This document shows, one piece after another, positions 18,484 to 27,133 of a DNA stretch of 64,000 nucleotides. The notes under the pieces are model-generated. The model worked only from the letters and a program-made list of their open reading frames with translations, made no database searches and was not told the origin of the DNA. The stretch's first letter is position 1; each line of letters opens with the position of its first letter. Origin of the DNA: Sulfobacillus benefaciens (GTDB taxonomy: Bacteria > Bacillota > Sulfobacillia > Sulfobacillales > Sulfobacillaceae); assembly GCA_003023725.1 (NCBI GenBank), contig PXYT01000002.1:1-64000 (forward strand). Direction: 5' to 3'. The position numbers and the translations under genes were made by a program.

Positions 18484-19552
18484 TCAAAAATGGCACTGTT
18501 CCAAAGTCAATCCCACTTGTACTGCGGCTTCTGGCACAAAATCCCGGGCATTGACCATGGCTTCTTCCAAAGTCATAGGCCCCGGTGTCACCGGATAAAT
18601 CAGCTTCATGCCCTTACGATAGAAATCCTCCATCAGTCCTTCACGACTTCCTACAATCGCCGCCACGGACTTTCTGGCCCTATGGGTCCGTATGATAATG
18701 CTGTCTACCAGCTTTCCTCGCAAAGTCTGCGATCCAGCCGCCCTTCCCCGGTTATAATGCACTCAGCCCACTTTATCCATTTATCTAGTGAAAGCCCCCT
18801 CGGCAATGGTCTCGGACCCGAACCGCACTGAAGGCTGCCATCCAGGGCCAGTACCGCAAAACCCATTCCTCCGGCGGGCAGATTCTTCTTGAATCACTTG
18901 GGCATAATGTTTCATGTGCCGGTCCAACTTGGACAATCGTTCACGAGCTACACCCTTCTGAGGGCCAAACATGAATACCGCTCCGAAATCTCCGGTCCAA
19001 GGAACCTTCACATCAATAAGTCCCGTCAAAGCAATAGAGAAGGTTTGGATCTTCGCAGTGCTCACATCTTCTAGTGATCGGCCTTCCGGAGTCAACGGGC
19101 AGTGGCGGGAACCCAAGAACCCAGAGCCGAGTGCCGCCGTCAGTGCACCCCGTCCCCCCTAACGCCACCACAATCCGTTTCACTCGAGGATGATGCAGAG
19201 CCTGTTCGATCAGTTGACCCGTACCGTAACTCGTGGTTGCTTCGCCTCCACGAATCCGCTCTTGAGCATCCACAAAACCTGAGCTCACTGCCGCATCAAC
19301 TACTGCGGTATCATTCCACAGCACCCAGTGGGCTGAATAGCGACGTTCATAAATGTCCTGCCACTGAGAGAAAATGATCTCGCCGCCCAAGAACTGGGCG
19401 ACACACGCCGTCCCTTCACCACCGTCCGCCACCGGGAGTGTGTGAGCCGGCCAAGACGGAAAGACTTCCAATAACCCGGCTTCAACCGCATTGCCGGCTT
19501 GTTGGAAAGATAGGGAACCTTTAAAGGAATCGACAGCAACCAGTACTTTCAC
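18484..19552 (-). pseudogene. Glycerate kinase, broken by frameshifts and stops
   Basis: The gene starts well: GTG at 19552 with AGGAGGGG upstream, then MKVLVAVDSFKGSLS, PVADGGEGTA and VALGGTGCTDGG, which are the hallmarks of glycerate kinase type 1 (GarK/GlxK). After about residue 145 the homology jumps to another frame (EGRSLEDVSTAKIQTFSIAL, FGAVFMFGPQKGVARERLSK), and then, past further stops around 18785, to a third piece (AGSQTLRGKLVDSIIIRTHR, near 18700) that ends the family. At least two frame changes are needed, so the enzyme cannot be made as read. It would phosphorylate glycerate downstream of glyoxylate, which links it to the neighbouring glycolate oxidase genes. Confidence 0.8.
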
Positions 19553-19603
19553 CTTAAAGCCCCTCCTGCTGACTATTTTACCATTGCTAAGTTTCGTTTC
19601 CAC

Positions 19604-19980
19604 TTGGGTCGGCTTCAGTATTCATTTTGTAAGAGACATATATTCTTACAGAATCCCTCTGGTATACTTAAAGACGGTTTGGCGCAACTGATCGTCTTTT
19701 GCGGAAAGACTTCCCTGTCAAGAGTCAACCACCCCGGCCTAAAGGCTGGGGCGTGTGAAAGCTCCATCGGTTGACCAGCTTAAACTGCTTGAATCGACAA
19801 AGGCTTCACGGCCTTGGGGAGCGATCGGGTCCGGGCGACCGACAAAGCTAGCGCACAGATACTCATCACGACCGATACACAGATCCATCCAACGACGAGC
19901 TATTAACACTGTCGTATTATCCAACGTGGTAAGGGCTCGGGGGACCAGAAAACACGTAAGCGAAGGAAGGAGAACACACT
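19604..19980 (+). other. Intergenic region with IS605-like end hairpin
   Basis: About 380 bases upstream of the aldo/keto reductase. It contains the inverted repeat TGTAAGA-N9-TCTTACA (19629-19651) and an eight-pair hairpin CCCCGGCC-TAAA-GGCTGGGG (19732-19751), which looks like the terminal palindromes of IS200/IS605 elements; the bases that follow look like decayed element DNA. The ribosome-binding site AAGGAAGGAG precedes the next gene. Confidence 0.45.
19629..19651. promoter_or_regulatory. Inverted repeat, possible operator
   Basis: TGTAAGA and TCTTACA form a perfect seven-base dyad around nine A/T-rich bases, about 77 bases upstream of the glycerate kinase start. The form and place fit a dimeric repressor site, but no regulator is identified. 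Confidence 0.35.
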
Positions 19981-20832
19981 ATGCACGCAATCACATTTGG
20001 AACCCAGAATGCTTATGCTCCATTAGGTCAGGGAACATGGAGAATGGGAACCGACCCGTCGTTATTCGCGCAGGAAGTCGAAATACTGCGCGACGGCATA
20101 AGGCAAAATTTGCGAGTCATCGATACGGCTGCCATGTATGCCGATGGAGGCGCCGAAAAAGTGGTCGGAGAAGCGGTACGCCCTCAACGCGATACCGTGT
20201 TCATCGTCACGAAAGTTTGGCCTACACACGCGAGTTACGATGGCGTTCTTTCTTCCTTGAAGAACTCCCTGGAGAGACTCGGAACCGACTATGTCGATTT
20301 GTTTCTTCTGCACTGGCCGAGCGCTCATTATCCCTTAAAGGAAACCATGCGTGCTATGGCGGCAGTTTATGACAAAGGCTGGGCCAAAGCCATCGGAGTG
20401 AGTAATTTCAATGTGGATTTACTGAGACAGGCCCAACAGTTGCTCGGGTCAATCCCTTTGACTGCCAATCAGGTAGAGTACTCTTTAATGGCCCGGGCAG
20501 CAGAGATCACGGTCATTCCCTACTGCCAGGATCACAACATGACCGTGATGGCCTATTCGCCCATCAAGCACCTGAATTTGCTGCCCCACCACAGTGCGGA
20601 AAGAACGACTCTCAAAGATATTGCTGCGCAGTACGGTGTCACCGAACAAACCATAGCTCTAGGGTGGGTGATCCGCCACTCCGGCGTTATTGCCATCCCC
20701 AAAACATCCCACAAAGACCATCTTCTCTCCAATTTACGAGCAATCAATATCCATCTAACCAAGGAAGACATCAAACGCTTAGACCGAGTCTTCCCCCCGT
20801 CATCCGAAGATTTGCCTGTCCAGAGGCTCTGA
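19981..20832 (+). CDS. Aldo/keto reductase
   Basis: A 283-residue (alpha/beta)8 barrel NADPH-dependent oxidoreductase. The catalytic tetrad is visible: Asp and Tyr in VIDTAAMYADGG, Lys in FIVTKVWPTH and His in LFLLHWPSAH. IGVSNFN and IAIPKTSHKDHL are the usual cofactor-binding strands. AAGGAAGGAG lies close upstream of the ATG. It reduces aldehydes or ketones; the substrate is unknown. It is convergent with the padR gene and stands alone. Confidence 0.93.
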   Translation: MHAITFGTQNAYAPLGQGTWRMGTDPSLFAQEVEILRDGIRQNLRVIDTAAMYADGGAEKVVGEAVRPQRDTVFIVTKVWPTHASYDGVLSSLKNSLERLGTDYVDLFLLHWPSAHYPLKETMRAMAAVYDKGWAKAIGVSNFNVDLLRQAQQLLGSIPLTANQVEYSLMARAAEITVIPYCQDHNMTVMAYSPIKHLNLLPHHSAERTTLKDIAAQYGVTEQTIALGWVIRHSGVIAIPKTSHKDHLLSNLRAINIHLTKEDIKRLDRVFPPSSEDLPVQRL

Positions 20833-20858
20833 AAACTCCCTGAATTCACGCCTTGGAT

Positions 20859-21248
20859 TCAATCGTCCGTCGCATTATTCTGTTCCCACCACGACAGGAA
20901 CAAGTCAAGAGACTGACGCCGCACACGAATTTCGTCGGCACGTTCTTTTAAACACTCAATCCCCTTCTGGGTAATATGATAATAACGTTTGGGGGCCCCT
21001 TGCTCTTCCGTTACCCATGAAGACGTTAGGGCTCCCTGGCTCTCTAAATCACGCAATAATCTGTAAACTCCACCACTGTCGATGCTCCAAACCGGAGGAA
21101 GCTCGTCTTGCAGTCTTTTAAGAATTGCTCCCCCATGCATGGGCTGCTGATATATGAATAATAAAATAAATGCTTCTAAATGTTTGCCGGTTTGATACCG
21201 TCGTGTCGGTTCTATTGGGTTTGGCATCAAAAGCCCCTCTTTTTTCAT
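20859..21248 (-). CDS. PadR-family transcriptional regulator
   Basis: A 129-residue winged-helix protein. AFILLFIYQQPMHGGAILKR, SGGVYRLLRDLESQGALTSS and APKRYYHITQKGIECLK correspond to the helices and wing of PadR repressors, and the C-terminal helix would form the dimer. Two starts are possible: ATG at 21248 (GGGAGAG upstream) or ATG at 21227 (GAGGGGC upstream). It lies directly downstream of the acyl-CoA dehydrogenase gene in the same direction, so it may control the gcdH-aminotransferase-aldehyde dehydrogenase set. The inducer is unknown. Confidence 0.9.
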   Translation of the reverse strand: MKKEGLLMPNPIEPTRRYQTGKHLEAFILLFIYQQPMHGGAILKRLQDELPPVWSIDSGGVYRLLRDLESQGALTSSWVTEEQGAPKRYYHITQKGIECLKERADEIRVRRQSLDLFLSWWEQNNATDD

Positions 21249-21320
21249 AGAATTCTCTCCCTACCTTAACAAAAAGTTCGCTCTGATGCCATTGCCCCAC
21301 CAGGTTCTTACTCCGCGCGC

Positions 21321-22514
21321 TCAAAAAGCGCTCTGACCCAGAATGCCCCGTCCCACAATCAACGTGTGAATTTCGTAAGTTCCTTCATAAGTATCAACAG
21401 TCTCCAGGTTGGCCATATGACGAATTGCGGCGTAATCCGTGCTGATTCCGTTGCCTCCCAGCAATTCGCGGGCCATACGGCCAACTTCCAAGGCCGCCCG
21501 AGCATTATGCCGTTTGGCCAGGGAAACCTGAGTATAGGCCAATTGGCCTGATTGATACAAGATCCCCAATTGCCTCGCCATTAATTGCATATTTAATAAA
21601 CGGGTTTGCATGTCGACAACCCGTTCCTGGACCAATTGCTTGGTCGCAATAGGCTGTCCGAAGGCAATTCGGGTTGTCGCGTATCGGGCGCATTCTACTA
21701 AACAGTCCATCGCGGCACCAATAGTCCCCCACACAATGCCGTAACGTGCCTGGGTTAAGCAGCTTAAAGGCGCCCCCAAACCCTCAGCATGAGGAAGACG
21801 CATATCCTTGCCCACTCTCACATCATCCAAATAAAGTTCCGATGTCGCCGACATACGCATGGACGCTTTAGTTTTAATTGGGCGTGCCGAAAATCCTTGT
21901 GTTTCTGTGGGCACAATAAAACCCCTTACCGCTCCCGCTTCATCTTTTGCCCAGACGATAGCCACATCGGCTATGTGTCCGTTGGTAATCCACCTCTTTG
22001 CTCCGGAAATCACATAAGCATCTCCATCTTCGCGACACCGGGTCAGCATAGATCCAGGGTCTGACCCCGCATCGGGCTCAGTGAGACCAAAACATCCAAT
22101 AATCTCACCGCGCGCCATAGCGGGGAGATACGTTCGGCGCTGTTCTTCCGATCCGTACCGATATATAGCGTACATTGCCAAAGCCCCTTGAACCGAAGCA
22201 AAGGATCTTAATCCCGAATCTCCTCGTTCCAATTCCTGCATCATCAGTCCATATACTAAAGGCGAGACGCCGCTGCCTCCATATGCTTCTGGTAAGTTAG
22301 GACCGAACACCCCTAAGTGGCCGAGTTCAGGAATAAGCTCACGGGGAAATTCTCCTTGTTGCCACCATTGCCCGGCATACGGCTTCACGTGCTCATCAAC
22401 GAATTGGCGAATCATATGTTGAACGTCCCGTTCCTCATCGGTCCATAGGCTGGACACTTGAAAAAAATCCTCAATCTTTTCGGTGATTTCAGCTTCTGTC
22501 ATTTTCATTGCCAT
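21321..22514 (-). CDS. gcdH: Glutaryl-CoA dehydrogenase-like acyl-CoA dehydrogenase
   Basis: A flavoprotein of about 397 residues. LTEPDAGSDPGSM, KRWITNGHIADVAIVWAK, LTQARYGIVWGTIGAAMDC and HMANLETVDTYEGTYEIH are closer to glutaryl-CoA dehydrogenase than to other acyl-CoA dehydrogenases; the glutamate in TYEGT is the catalytic base. It would convert glutaryl-CoA to crotonyl-CoA with loss of CO2, passing electrons to ETF. The ATG at 22514 has AAGGAAGG just upstream; the frame continues to 22646 but those codons have no family match. It follows the aminotransferase and aldehyde dehydrogenase genes on the same strand. Confidence 0.9.
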   Translation of the reverse strand: MAMKMTEAEITEKIEDFFQVSSLWTDEERDVQHMIRQFVDEHVKPYAGQWWQQGEFPRELIPELGHLGVFGPNLPEAYGGSGVSPLVYGLMMQELERGDSGLRSFASVQGALAMYAIYRYGSEEQRRTYLPAMARGEIIGCFGLTEPDAGSDPGSMLTRCREDGDAYVISGAKRWITNGHIADVAIVWAKDEAGAVRGFIVPTETQGFSARPIKTKASMRMSATSELYLDDVRVGKDMRLPHAEGLGAPLSCLTQARYGIVWGTIGAAMDCLVECARYATTRIAFGQPIATKQLVQERVVDMQTRLLNMQLMARQLGILYQSGQLAYTQVSLAKRHNARAALEVGRMARELLGGNGISTDYAAIRHMANLETVDTYEGTYEIHTLIVGRGILGQSAF

Positions 22515-22623
22515 AAACCTTCCTTTCTTCTCTGGCGAGTCAAAACGGTACACATCTCCAAATTTCGACGAACGGTATTCCTCTGGCTTTAACTTCTTTC
22601 CTGGCCAGGCGCAAGAAGAAGGC

Positions 22624-23979
22624 CTAGCGGCCATTCTCCTCGGCAAAAGCTAAGTCTAAAATACTCATCGCCTCCTCCAGCATATCAGGCGGTGTGTTAA
22701 GCGGAGCCAAAAAGCGGATCACGTTGCCATAAATACCCGCTTTCAACAGGATTACTCCATGCGTCAAAGCACGGCGCAAGATTCTGGTGGTCATTTCGCT
22801 ATCAGGTTCTTTTGATTGCGGATCTTTGACAAGCTCAATACCCACCATAGCTCCGAGTCCCCTGAGATCTCCAATCACCGGATACTGTGTTTGCATAGCA
22901 CCCAGACGGTTCATAAGGTATTCTCCCTGACGCTGAGCTTGACTTAGCAAATCCTCCTCCTCAAAAATGTCTAAAACCGCGTTTGCCGCCGCTGTCGCCA
23001 AAGGATTACCAACATAAGTTCCCCCGAGTTGCGAGTCATCGGGTCCATTCATGACTTCTGGCCGTCCCATGACTCCCGACAATGGCACTCCGTCCGCAAT
23101 CGATTTGGCCATGGTCAGCAGATCGGGACGAATACCGGCATGTTCAGTGGCAAAAAACTTTCCGGTACGCCCAAAGCCCGTCTGAATTTCATCCACAATC
23201 AGGAGAATCCCATGGCGTTGTGTGAACTCGCGAAGCCACGGCAAAAACCCCGACGGCGGCACGACGAACCCCCCTTCACCTTGCACGGGTTCCACAATGA
23301 CAGCAGCTACATCTTCTGGCGCCACCTGCAACAACAACGACTGTTCAATGGCCTGAAAACACTTTTCAGTACAGTCGTGCGAACCACGACCGTCAGCGTA
23401 GGGACAGCGAAACGGATAGGGATACGGAGCGCGATAGACTTCCGGAGCAAAAGGTCCCATGCCCGCTTTATATGGATGGACTTTACTGGTTAGGCTCATG
23501 GCCATCAGCGTGCGGCCGTGAAACGCCCGTTCAAAAGCAATAATTCCACTGCGCCTGGTATAAGCCCGAGCAATCTTAATCGCATTCTCCACGGCCTCCG
23601 CACCAGAATTCAGAAAAACGGTGGTGGCCGGACCGCCACCGGGAAACCGGGCATTCAATCGTTCGGCTAATCTCACATAGCTTTCATAGGGAACCATGGT
23701 AAAATCGGTATGTAAAAATCGGTCGACCTGTTCGTGAAGGGCTTTCCTGACCTTGTCGTGAGTGTGTCCGACGTTTAATACGCCAACACCACCCGATAGG
23801 TCAATAAAAGTATTGCCGTCAATATCGGTCAAGAGACTGCCGTGAGCCCTATCCACGGCAATCGGCGCATAAACTGATGTGGCGCGAGGTGTTGCTTGAT
23901 CTATACGCGATACCACCGATCGTGAGCCGGGACCCGGAATTTCCGTCTTTAATGCAATATATTTTGTGGTCGTTGCCAT
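22624..23979 (-). CDS. gabT: Class III omega-aminotransferase (GabT/DavT-like)
   Basis: A 451-residue PLP enzyme. VFLNSGAEAVENAIKIARAY, AFHGRTLMAMSLTSK, IVDEIQTGFGRTGKFFA and the PLP lysine in TMAKSIADGVPLSGV are all present, as is GGTYVGNPLA. The family moves the terminal amino group of 4-aminobutyrate or 5-aminovalerate to 2-oxoglutarate, giving a semialdehyde. Because the neighbours are an aldehyde dehydrogenase and a glutaryl-CoA dehydrogenase, 5-aminovalerate is an attractive substrate, but GABA cannot be excluded. The ATG follows GAGGAGG. Confidence 0.9.
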   Translation of the reverse strand: MATTTKYIALKTEIPGPGSRSVVSRIDQATPRATSVYAPIAVDRAHGSLLTDIDGNTFIDLSGGVGVLNVGHTHDKVRKALHEQVDRFLHTDFTMVPYESYVRLAERLNARFPGGGPATTVFLNSGAEAVENAIKIARAYTRRSGIIAFERAFHGRTLMAMSLTSKVHPYKAGMGPFAPEVYRAPYPYPFRCPYADGRGSHDCTEKCFQAIEQSLLLQVAPEDVAAVIVEPVQGEGGFVVPPSGFLPWLREFTQRHGILLIVDEIQTGFGRTGKFFATEHAGIRPDLLTMAKSIADGVPLSGVMGRPEVMNGPDDSQLGGTYVGNPLATAAANAVLDIFEEEDLLSQAQRQGEYLMNRLGAMQTQYPVIGDLRGLGAMVGIELVKDPQSKEPDSEMTTRILRRALTHGVILLKAGIYGNVIRFLAPLNTPPDMLEEAMSILDLAFAEENGR

Positions 23980-24037
23980 AAGGATCCTCCTCTAAAGTCA
24001 GTATTTTAGAATGCCGGGAAACACCGGCCAAGGTTTT

Positions 24038-25519
24038 CTAATCATCAATCTGAGCTCTTTGCAGCCTGCCGCTATAATCCACATACACCGCTTTCCATTC
24101 AGAAAAGAAGTCTAAAGCGGCGGTGCCGGATTCCCTGTGCCCGTTTCCGGTACCCCGGGTACCTCCAAAGGGCAGATGAATTTCCGCGCCGATTGTGCCC
24201 GCATTAATATAGATGAGGCCGGTAGCCAAGTCCCGGATGGCCTCAAAGGCAGCATTCACGTTGCGGGTGAAGATCGAAGAGCTCAAACCATACGTTACCT
24301 GGTTATTAGCCTCAATAGCCTCTGGCAACGACTTCACCTTAATCATGGATAATACGGGGCCAAAAATCTCTTCCTGGGCTATGCGCATTTTCATGGACAC
24401 ATTCGTAAACAAGGTTGGCAGGAAGAAATGCCCCGACGCTAAACCAGGGTCATGGGGAACGTCGCCGCCTGTTTCCAGATAGGCCCCTTCCTCCTTGCCA
24501 ATTTGGATATACTTCTTGACCTTTTCTACAGCCTGTTTATTAATTAGAGGTCCCACGTCGGTTTTTTCGTTCAGTCCGGAACCCAGCGTTAATTTTTCAA
24601 TGCGTTCTTTTAAACGATCTCGCACAACATCATAAATTCCTTCTTGGACAATCAGACGTGAACAAGCTGTACATCGCTGGCCAGTGGTGCCAAAAGCGCT
24701 CCAAATGATCCCGTCGACAGCCAAATCCAAATCTGCATCATCCATCACGATAATGGCATTTTTCCCGCCTAATTCCAAGGACACCCGCTTTAGTTCTCTT
24801 CCCGTCACCTCCGCCACGTGGCGCCCAGTTTCGTTGGATCCGGTAAAAGATATTAACGGCACATCGGGATGATGAATCAAAGCCTCGCCAATCTCCGTCC
24901 CCGACCCAAAGACTAGATTGACGGTGCCGGCAGGCATCCCCGCTTGTTCCAAAATTCTTACCAGTTCATATGCCAAACGCGGAGTTTCAGACGCCGGCTT
25001 AAAGACCACCGTATTCCCCATGACCAGTGCCGGGAATATTTTCCATGTTGGAATAGCCATGGGAAAATTCCACGGAGTAATAATTCCCGCCACGCCAATC
25101 GGATCCCGCACCGTCATTGCAAACTTATTTGGCAGTTCTGAAGGCGTCGTCTGGCCAAAAGATCGGCGTCCCTCACCAGCCATGTAAAAGGCCATATCTA
25201 TCCCTTCTTGCACATCCCCTTCCGCTTCCAGCAACACTTTACCCATTTCTTGAGTCATTTTTGCGGCGAGCTCGGCCTTGCGTTCCAACAACAACTGCCC
25301 CACACGGAATAATATTTCTCCCCGCTTGGGCCCGGGAACAAGCCGCCATGATGAAAAAGCCGCCCTGGCCGCTTCCACCGCCTGATTTAAATCCTCGGGT
25401 GTGGAGCGTGGAACCTCCCATAGAGGTTCACCAGTCGCGGGATCATAAATATTACGATACTGCCCCTTTACGGGTTCAGACCATTGGCCGTCAATAAAAT
25501 TGAGTAGTCGCACACTCAT
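24038..25519 (-). CDS. NAD(P)-dependent aldehyde dehydrogenase
   Basis: A 493-residue aldehyde dehydrogenase. GIITPWNFPMAIPTWKIFPA binds the cofactor, VSLELGGKNA contains the general-base glutamate and FGTTGQRCTACSR the catalytic cysteine; QEEIFGPVLSMIKV is also typical. The C-terminal GTGNGHRESGTAALDFFSEW is shared with a subgroup of Bacillota/archaeal enzymes acting on small semialdehydes. It lies upstream of the aminotransferase on the same strand and would oxidise the semialdehyde made by it (succinate or glutarate semialdehyde). AGGAGG is placed so that either the annotated ATG or the GTG two codons later could be used. Confidence 0.92.
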   Translation of the reverse strand: MSVRLLNFIDGQWSEPVKGQYRNIYDPATGEPLWEVPRSTPEDLNQAVEAARAAFSSWRLVPGPKRGEILFRVGQLLLERKAELAAKMTQEMGKVLLEAEGDVQEGIDMAFYMAGEGRRSFGQTTPSELPNKFAMTVRDPIGVAGIITPWNFPMAIPTWKIFPALVMGNTVVFKPASETPRLAYELVRILEQAGMPAGTVNLVFGSGTEIGEALIHHPDVPLISFTGSNETGRHVAEVTGRELKRVSLELGGKNAIIVMDDADLDLAVDGIIWSAFGTTGQRCTACSRLIVQEGIYDVVRDRLKERIEKLTLGSGLNEKTDVGPLINKQAVEKVKKYIQIGKEEGAYLETGGDVPHDPGLASGHFFLPTLFTNVSMKMRIAQEEIFGPVLSMIKVKSLPEAIEANNQVTYGLSSSIFTRNVNAAFEAIRDLATGLIYINAGTIGAEIHLPFGGTRGTGNGHRESGTAALDFFSEWKAVYVDYSGRLQRAQIDD

Positions 25520-25724
25520 CCTCCTCTATCATCGCGCAATTTGGACAATTCATTAGGTGAAGGGGAACCTTCCCCACTTAACCAGTATACTGAATCGGAG
25601 CGTTTTTGGCTTCCCAAATGGCCGTCTTTCAACCACTTGGCGTATTGCCTGCACCGTTGTTCCTTGATACAATTTTCTTATACTAAGGTACACTTCTAAT
25701 CCATACTGACTGAGGAGGATTCCA

Positions 25725-26027
25725 TTGATTCATCATTTAACGTCGGAACGTGTAGAAAGCATGGCACGAAACGGCCAAGCCGTGATCGTGGATGTTCGGG
25801 AATCCAGCGAATATCGAGAGGGACACATTCCCCGCTCACGCCACATTCCATTGGGGCAATTACTTCATCGGTTGAAGGAAGTGAACAAGGCGCACACCGT
25901 TGTCGTGGTGTGCCAAAGTGGTAACCGCTCAGCGCGTGCGTGCGAAATGTTGCAACAGGCCGGATACAGTAAAGTCTTTAACCTGTCCGGTGGCATGAAG
26001 AACTGGAAAGGCCCAGTGGAACGATAA
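25725..26027 (+). CDS. Rhodanese-like sulfurtransferase
   Basis: A 100-residue single-domain rhodanese. VIVDVRESSEYREGHIP is the CH2A motif and VVVCQSGNRSARA holds the active-site cysteine in the six-residue loop CQSGNR. It transfers sulfane sulfur from thiosulfate, persulfides or polysulfides; single-domain forms often work in sulfur oxidation, fitting but not proving a sulfur-oxidising lifestyle. The start is TTG at 25725, six bases after AGGAGG. It is convergent with the YbjQ-like genes. Confidence 0.92.
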   Translation: MIHHLTSERVESMARNGQAVIVDVRESSEYREGHIPRSRHIPLGQLLHRLKEVNKAHTVVVVCQSGNRSARACEMLQQAGYSKVFNLSGGMKNWKGPVER

Positions 26028-26033
26028 AACGAA

Positions 26034-26073
26034 ACCAACCCGCTTGGGCGCAAGAGTGTTGAAGCGGGTTGGT
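26034..26073 (-). terminator. Rho-independent terminator for the YbjQ-like operon
   Basis: ACCAACCCGCTT (26034-26045) and AAGCGGGTTGGT (26062-26073) pair perfectly over 12 bases with a 16-base loop. Read on the minus strand, the hairpin is followed by a T-rich tail (TTTCGTTTT), so it should stop transcripts coming from the gene ending at 26106. It may also end the rhodanese transcript. Confidence 0.8.
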
Positions 26074-26105
26074 CTGCCTGCCTTATGGGCTAGCAGCGCC
26101 CTGGT

Positions 26106-27104
26106 TTAGGTCATCAGCAAATATTTCGCAATGTCGCTCGGGGACAGCTTCCCGGAGCTCAAGCGTACAATGCTCGCCCCCGTGGCAAAAAACTCCGTAT
26201 TATAAGCAGGCACTTCAGCCTTTCCGACCTCGTCGTATGGGAAGAATGCTCCCCCAATGTTAATGCCGTTGTCAAACATCCCACTACGCATGAACACGAT
26301 CTCGGTTTCTTCGACAGAATAGTCGACTTTGACACCAACAAATCCTGTAATCGGATAATCACGGGATCCGTCTTGCCGCATTTTCCGGATGGCCAACTGA
26401 CGGCTTTCCATAAATCGGTCGGTGACATCCCCAAATTCCTGGTTGTACCAACTCTGCTGAATGCCAAATTTAGTGGAAAACCCGACCGGCATACAATGCC
26501 AATGGTAACCCAACGCTATACTGACGGGTAACCACCCTCGATTAAGCAACTTATAAGTTTCCTCGCCACTTAAAGGACTGATCAAGGGCCGTTTGGGAGG
26601 ATTCAACCCCAAAAAGCGCACCGCCGTGCCCAGGATCGTGAAGGACACAACCGTTCCCTCCCGGCGGAATCGGTAACGGGCATTAAGAACCGCATGAGCC
26701 CCCACCGCCGAGGCTTCCTGGATCAGGCGTTCCAGAGCATCATCCTTTGCCCGGTAGTAGGCTCGGACCAGGTTTGCGGCGTCTAAATTGCTGTCAAGAA
26801 AAATATGCCCCTGGTTGTCCGTCGCAGCATGGAAATAACAAGCGCCGGTTACTTGAGCCAAAGGGTCAATTCGCAACTGTTCCACCAGAACAAAATCGGG
26901 GATGGAATAGGTACTCATCCACGGCAGTTCACCGGAAGTCGTACGGTTCAGCCGAACTTCGGCTCTTTTGGGCAACTCTCCGGATTCCAGCCGGCGCTGG
27001 TCGGCTTCAACATCTTCCAAGCTCTCGCTCTCGTATATCTTTTTGGTTAGAGGCGTCATCGCCGAATCGGGGGGCGGTTTGGACGGCCGTCGAAACAACG
27101 GCAT
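26106..27104 (-). CDS. Protein with two YbjQ/DUF74-like domains
   Basis: A 332-residue protein of two related halves. Each begins with a phrase of the type 'gxxLVEQLRIDPLAQVTG' or 'LLNRGWLPVSIALGYHWHC', and the first half has ALERLIQEASAVGAHAVLNA, the hallmark of YbjQ-type heavy-metal-binding domains (DUF74, PF01906). Each half ends with a GTAVRF- or ATGASIV-like strand. YbjQ proteins form pentameric rings; function is unproven, and metal binding is a database label rather than a demonstrated property. GGGAG precedes the ATG. It is followed by the terminator at 26034 and preceded by a second gene of the same kind. Confidence 0.75.
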   Translation of the reverse strand: MPLFRRPSKPPPDSAMTPLTKKIYESESLEDVEADQRRLESGELPKRAEVRLNRTTSGELPWMSTYSIPDFVLVEQLRIDPLAQVTGACYFHAATDNQGHIFLDSNLDAANLVRAYYRAKDDALERLIQEASAVGAHAVLNARYRFRREGTVVSFTILGTAVRFLGLNPPKRPLISPLSGEETYKLLNRGWLPVSIALGYHWHCMPVGFSTKFGIQQSWYNQEFGDVTDRFMESRQLAIRKMRQDGSRDYPITGFVGVKVDYSVEETEIVFMRSGMFDNGINIGGAFFPYDEVGKAEVPAYNTEFFATGASIVRLSSGKLSPSDIAKYLLMT

Positions 27105-27133
27105 GTGAACATCTCCCTTCCCGGAATAATGTA

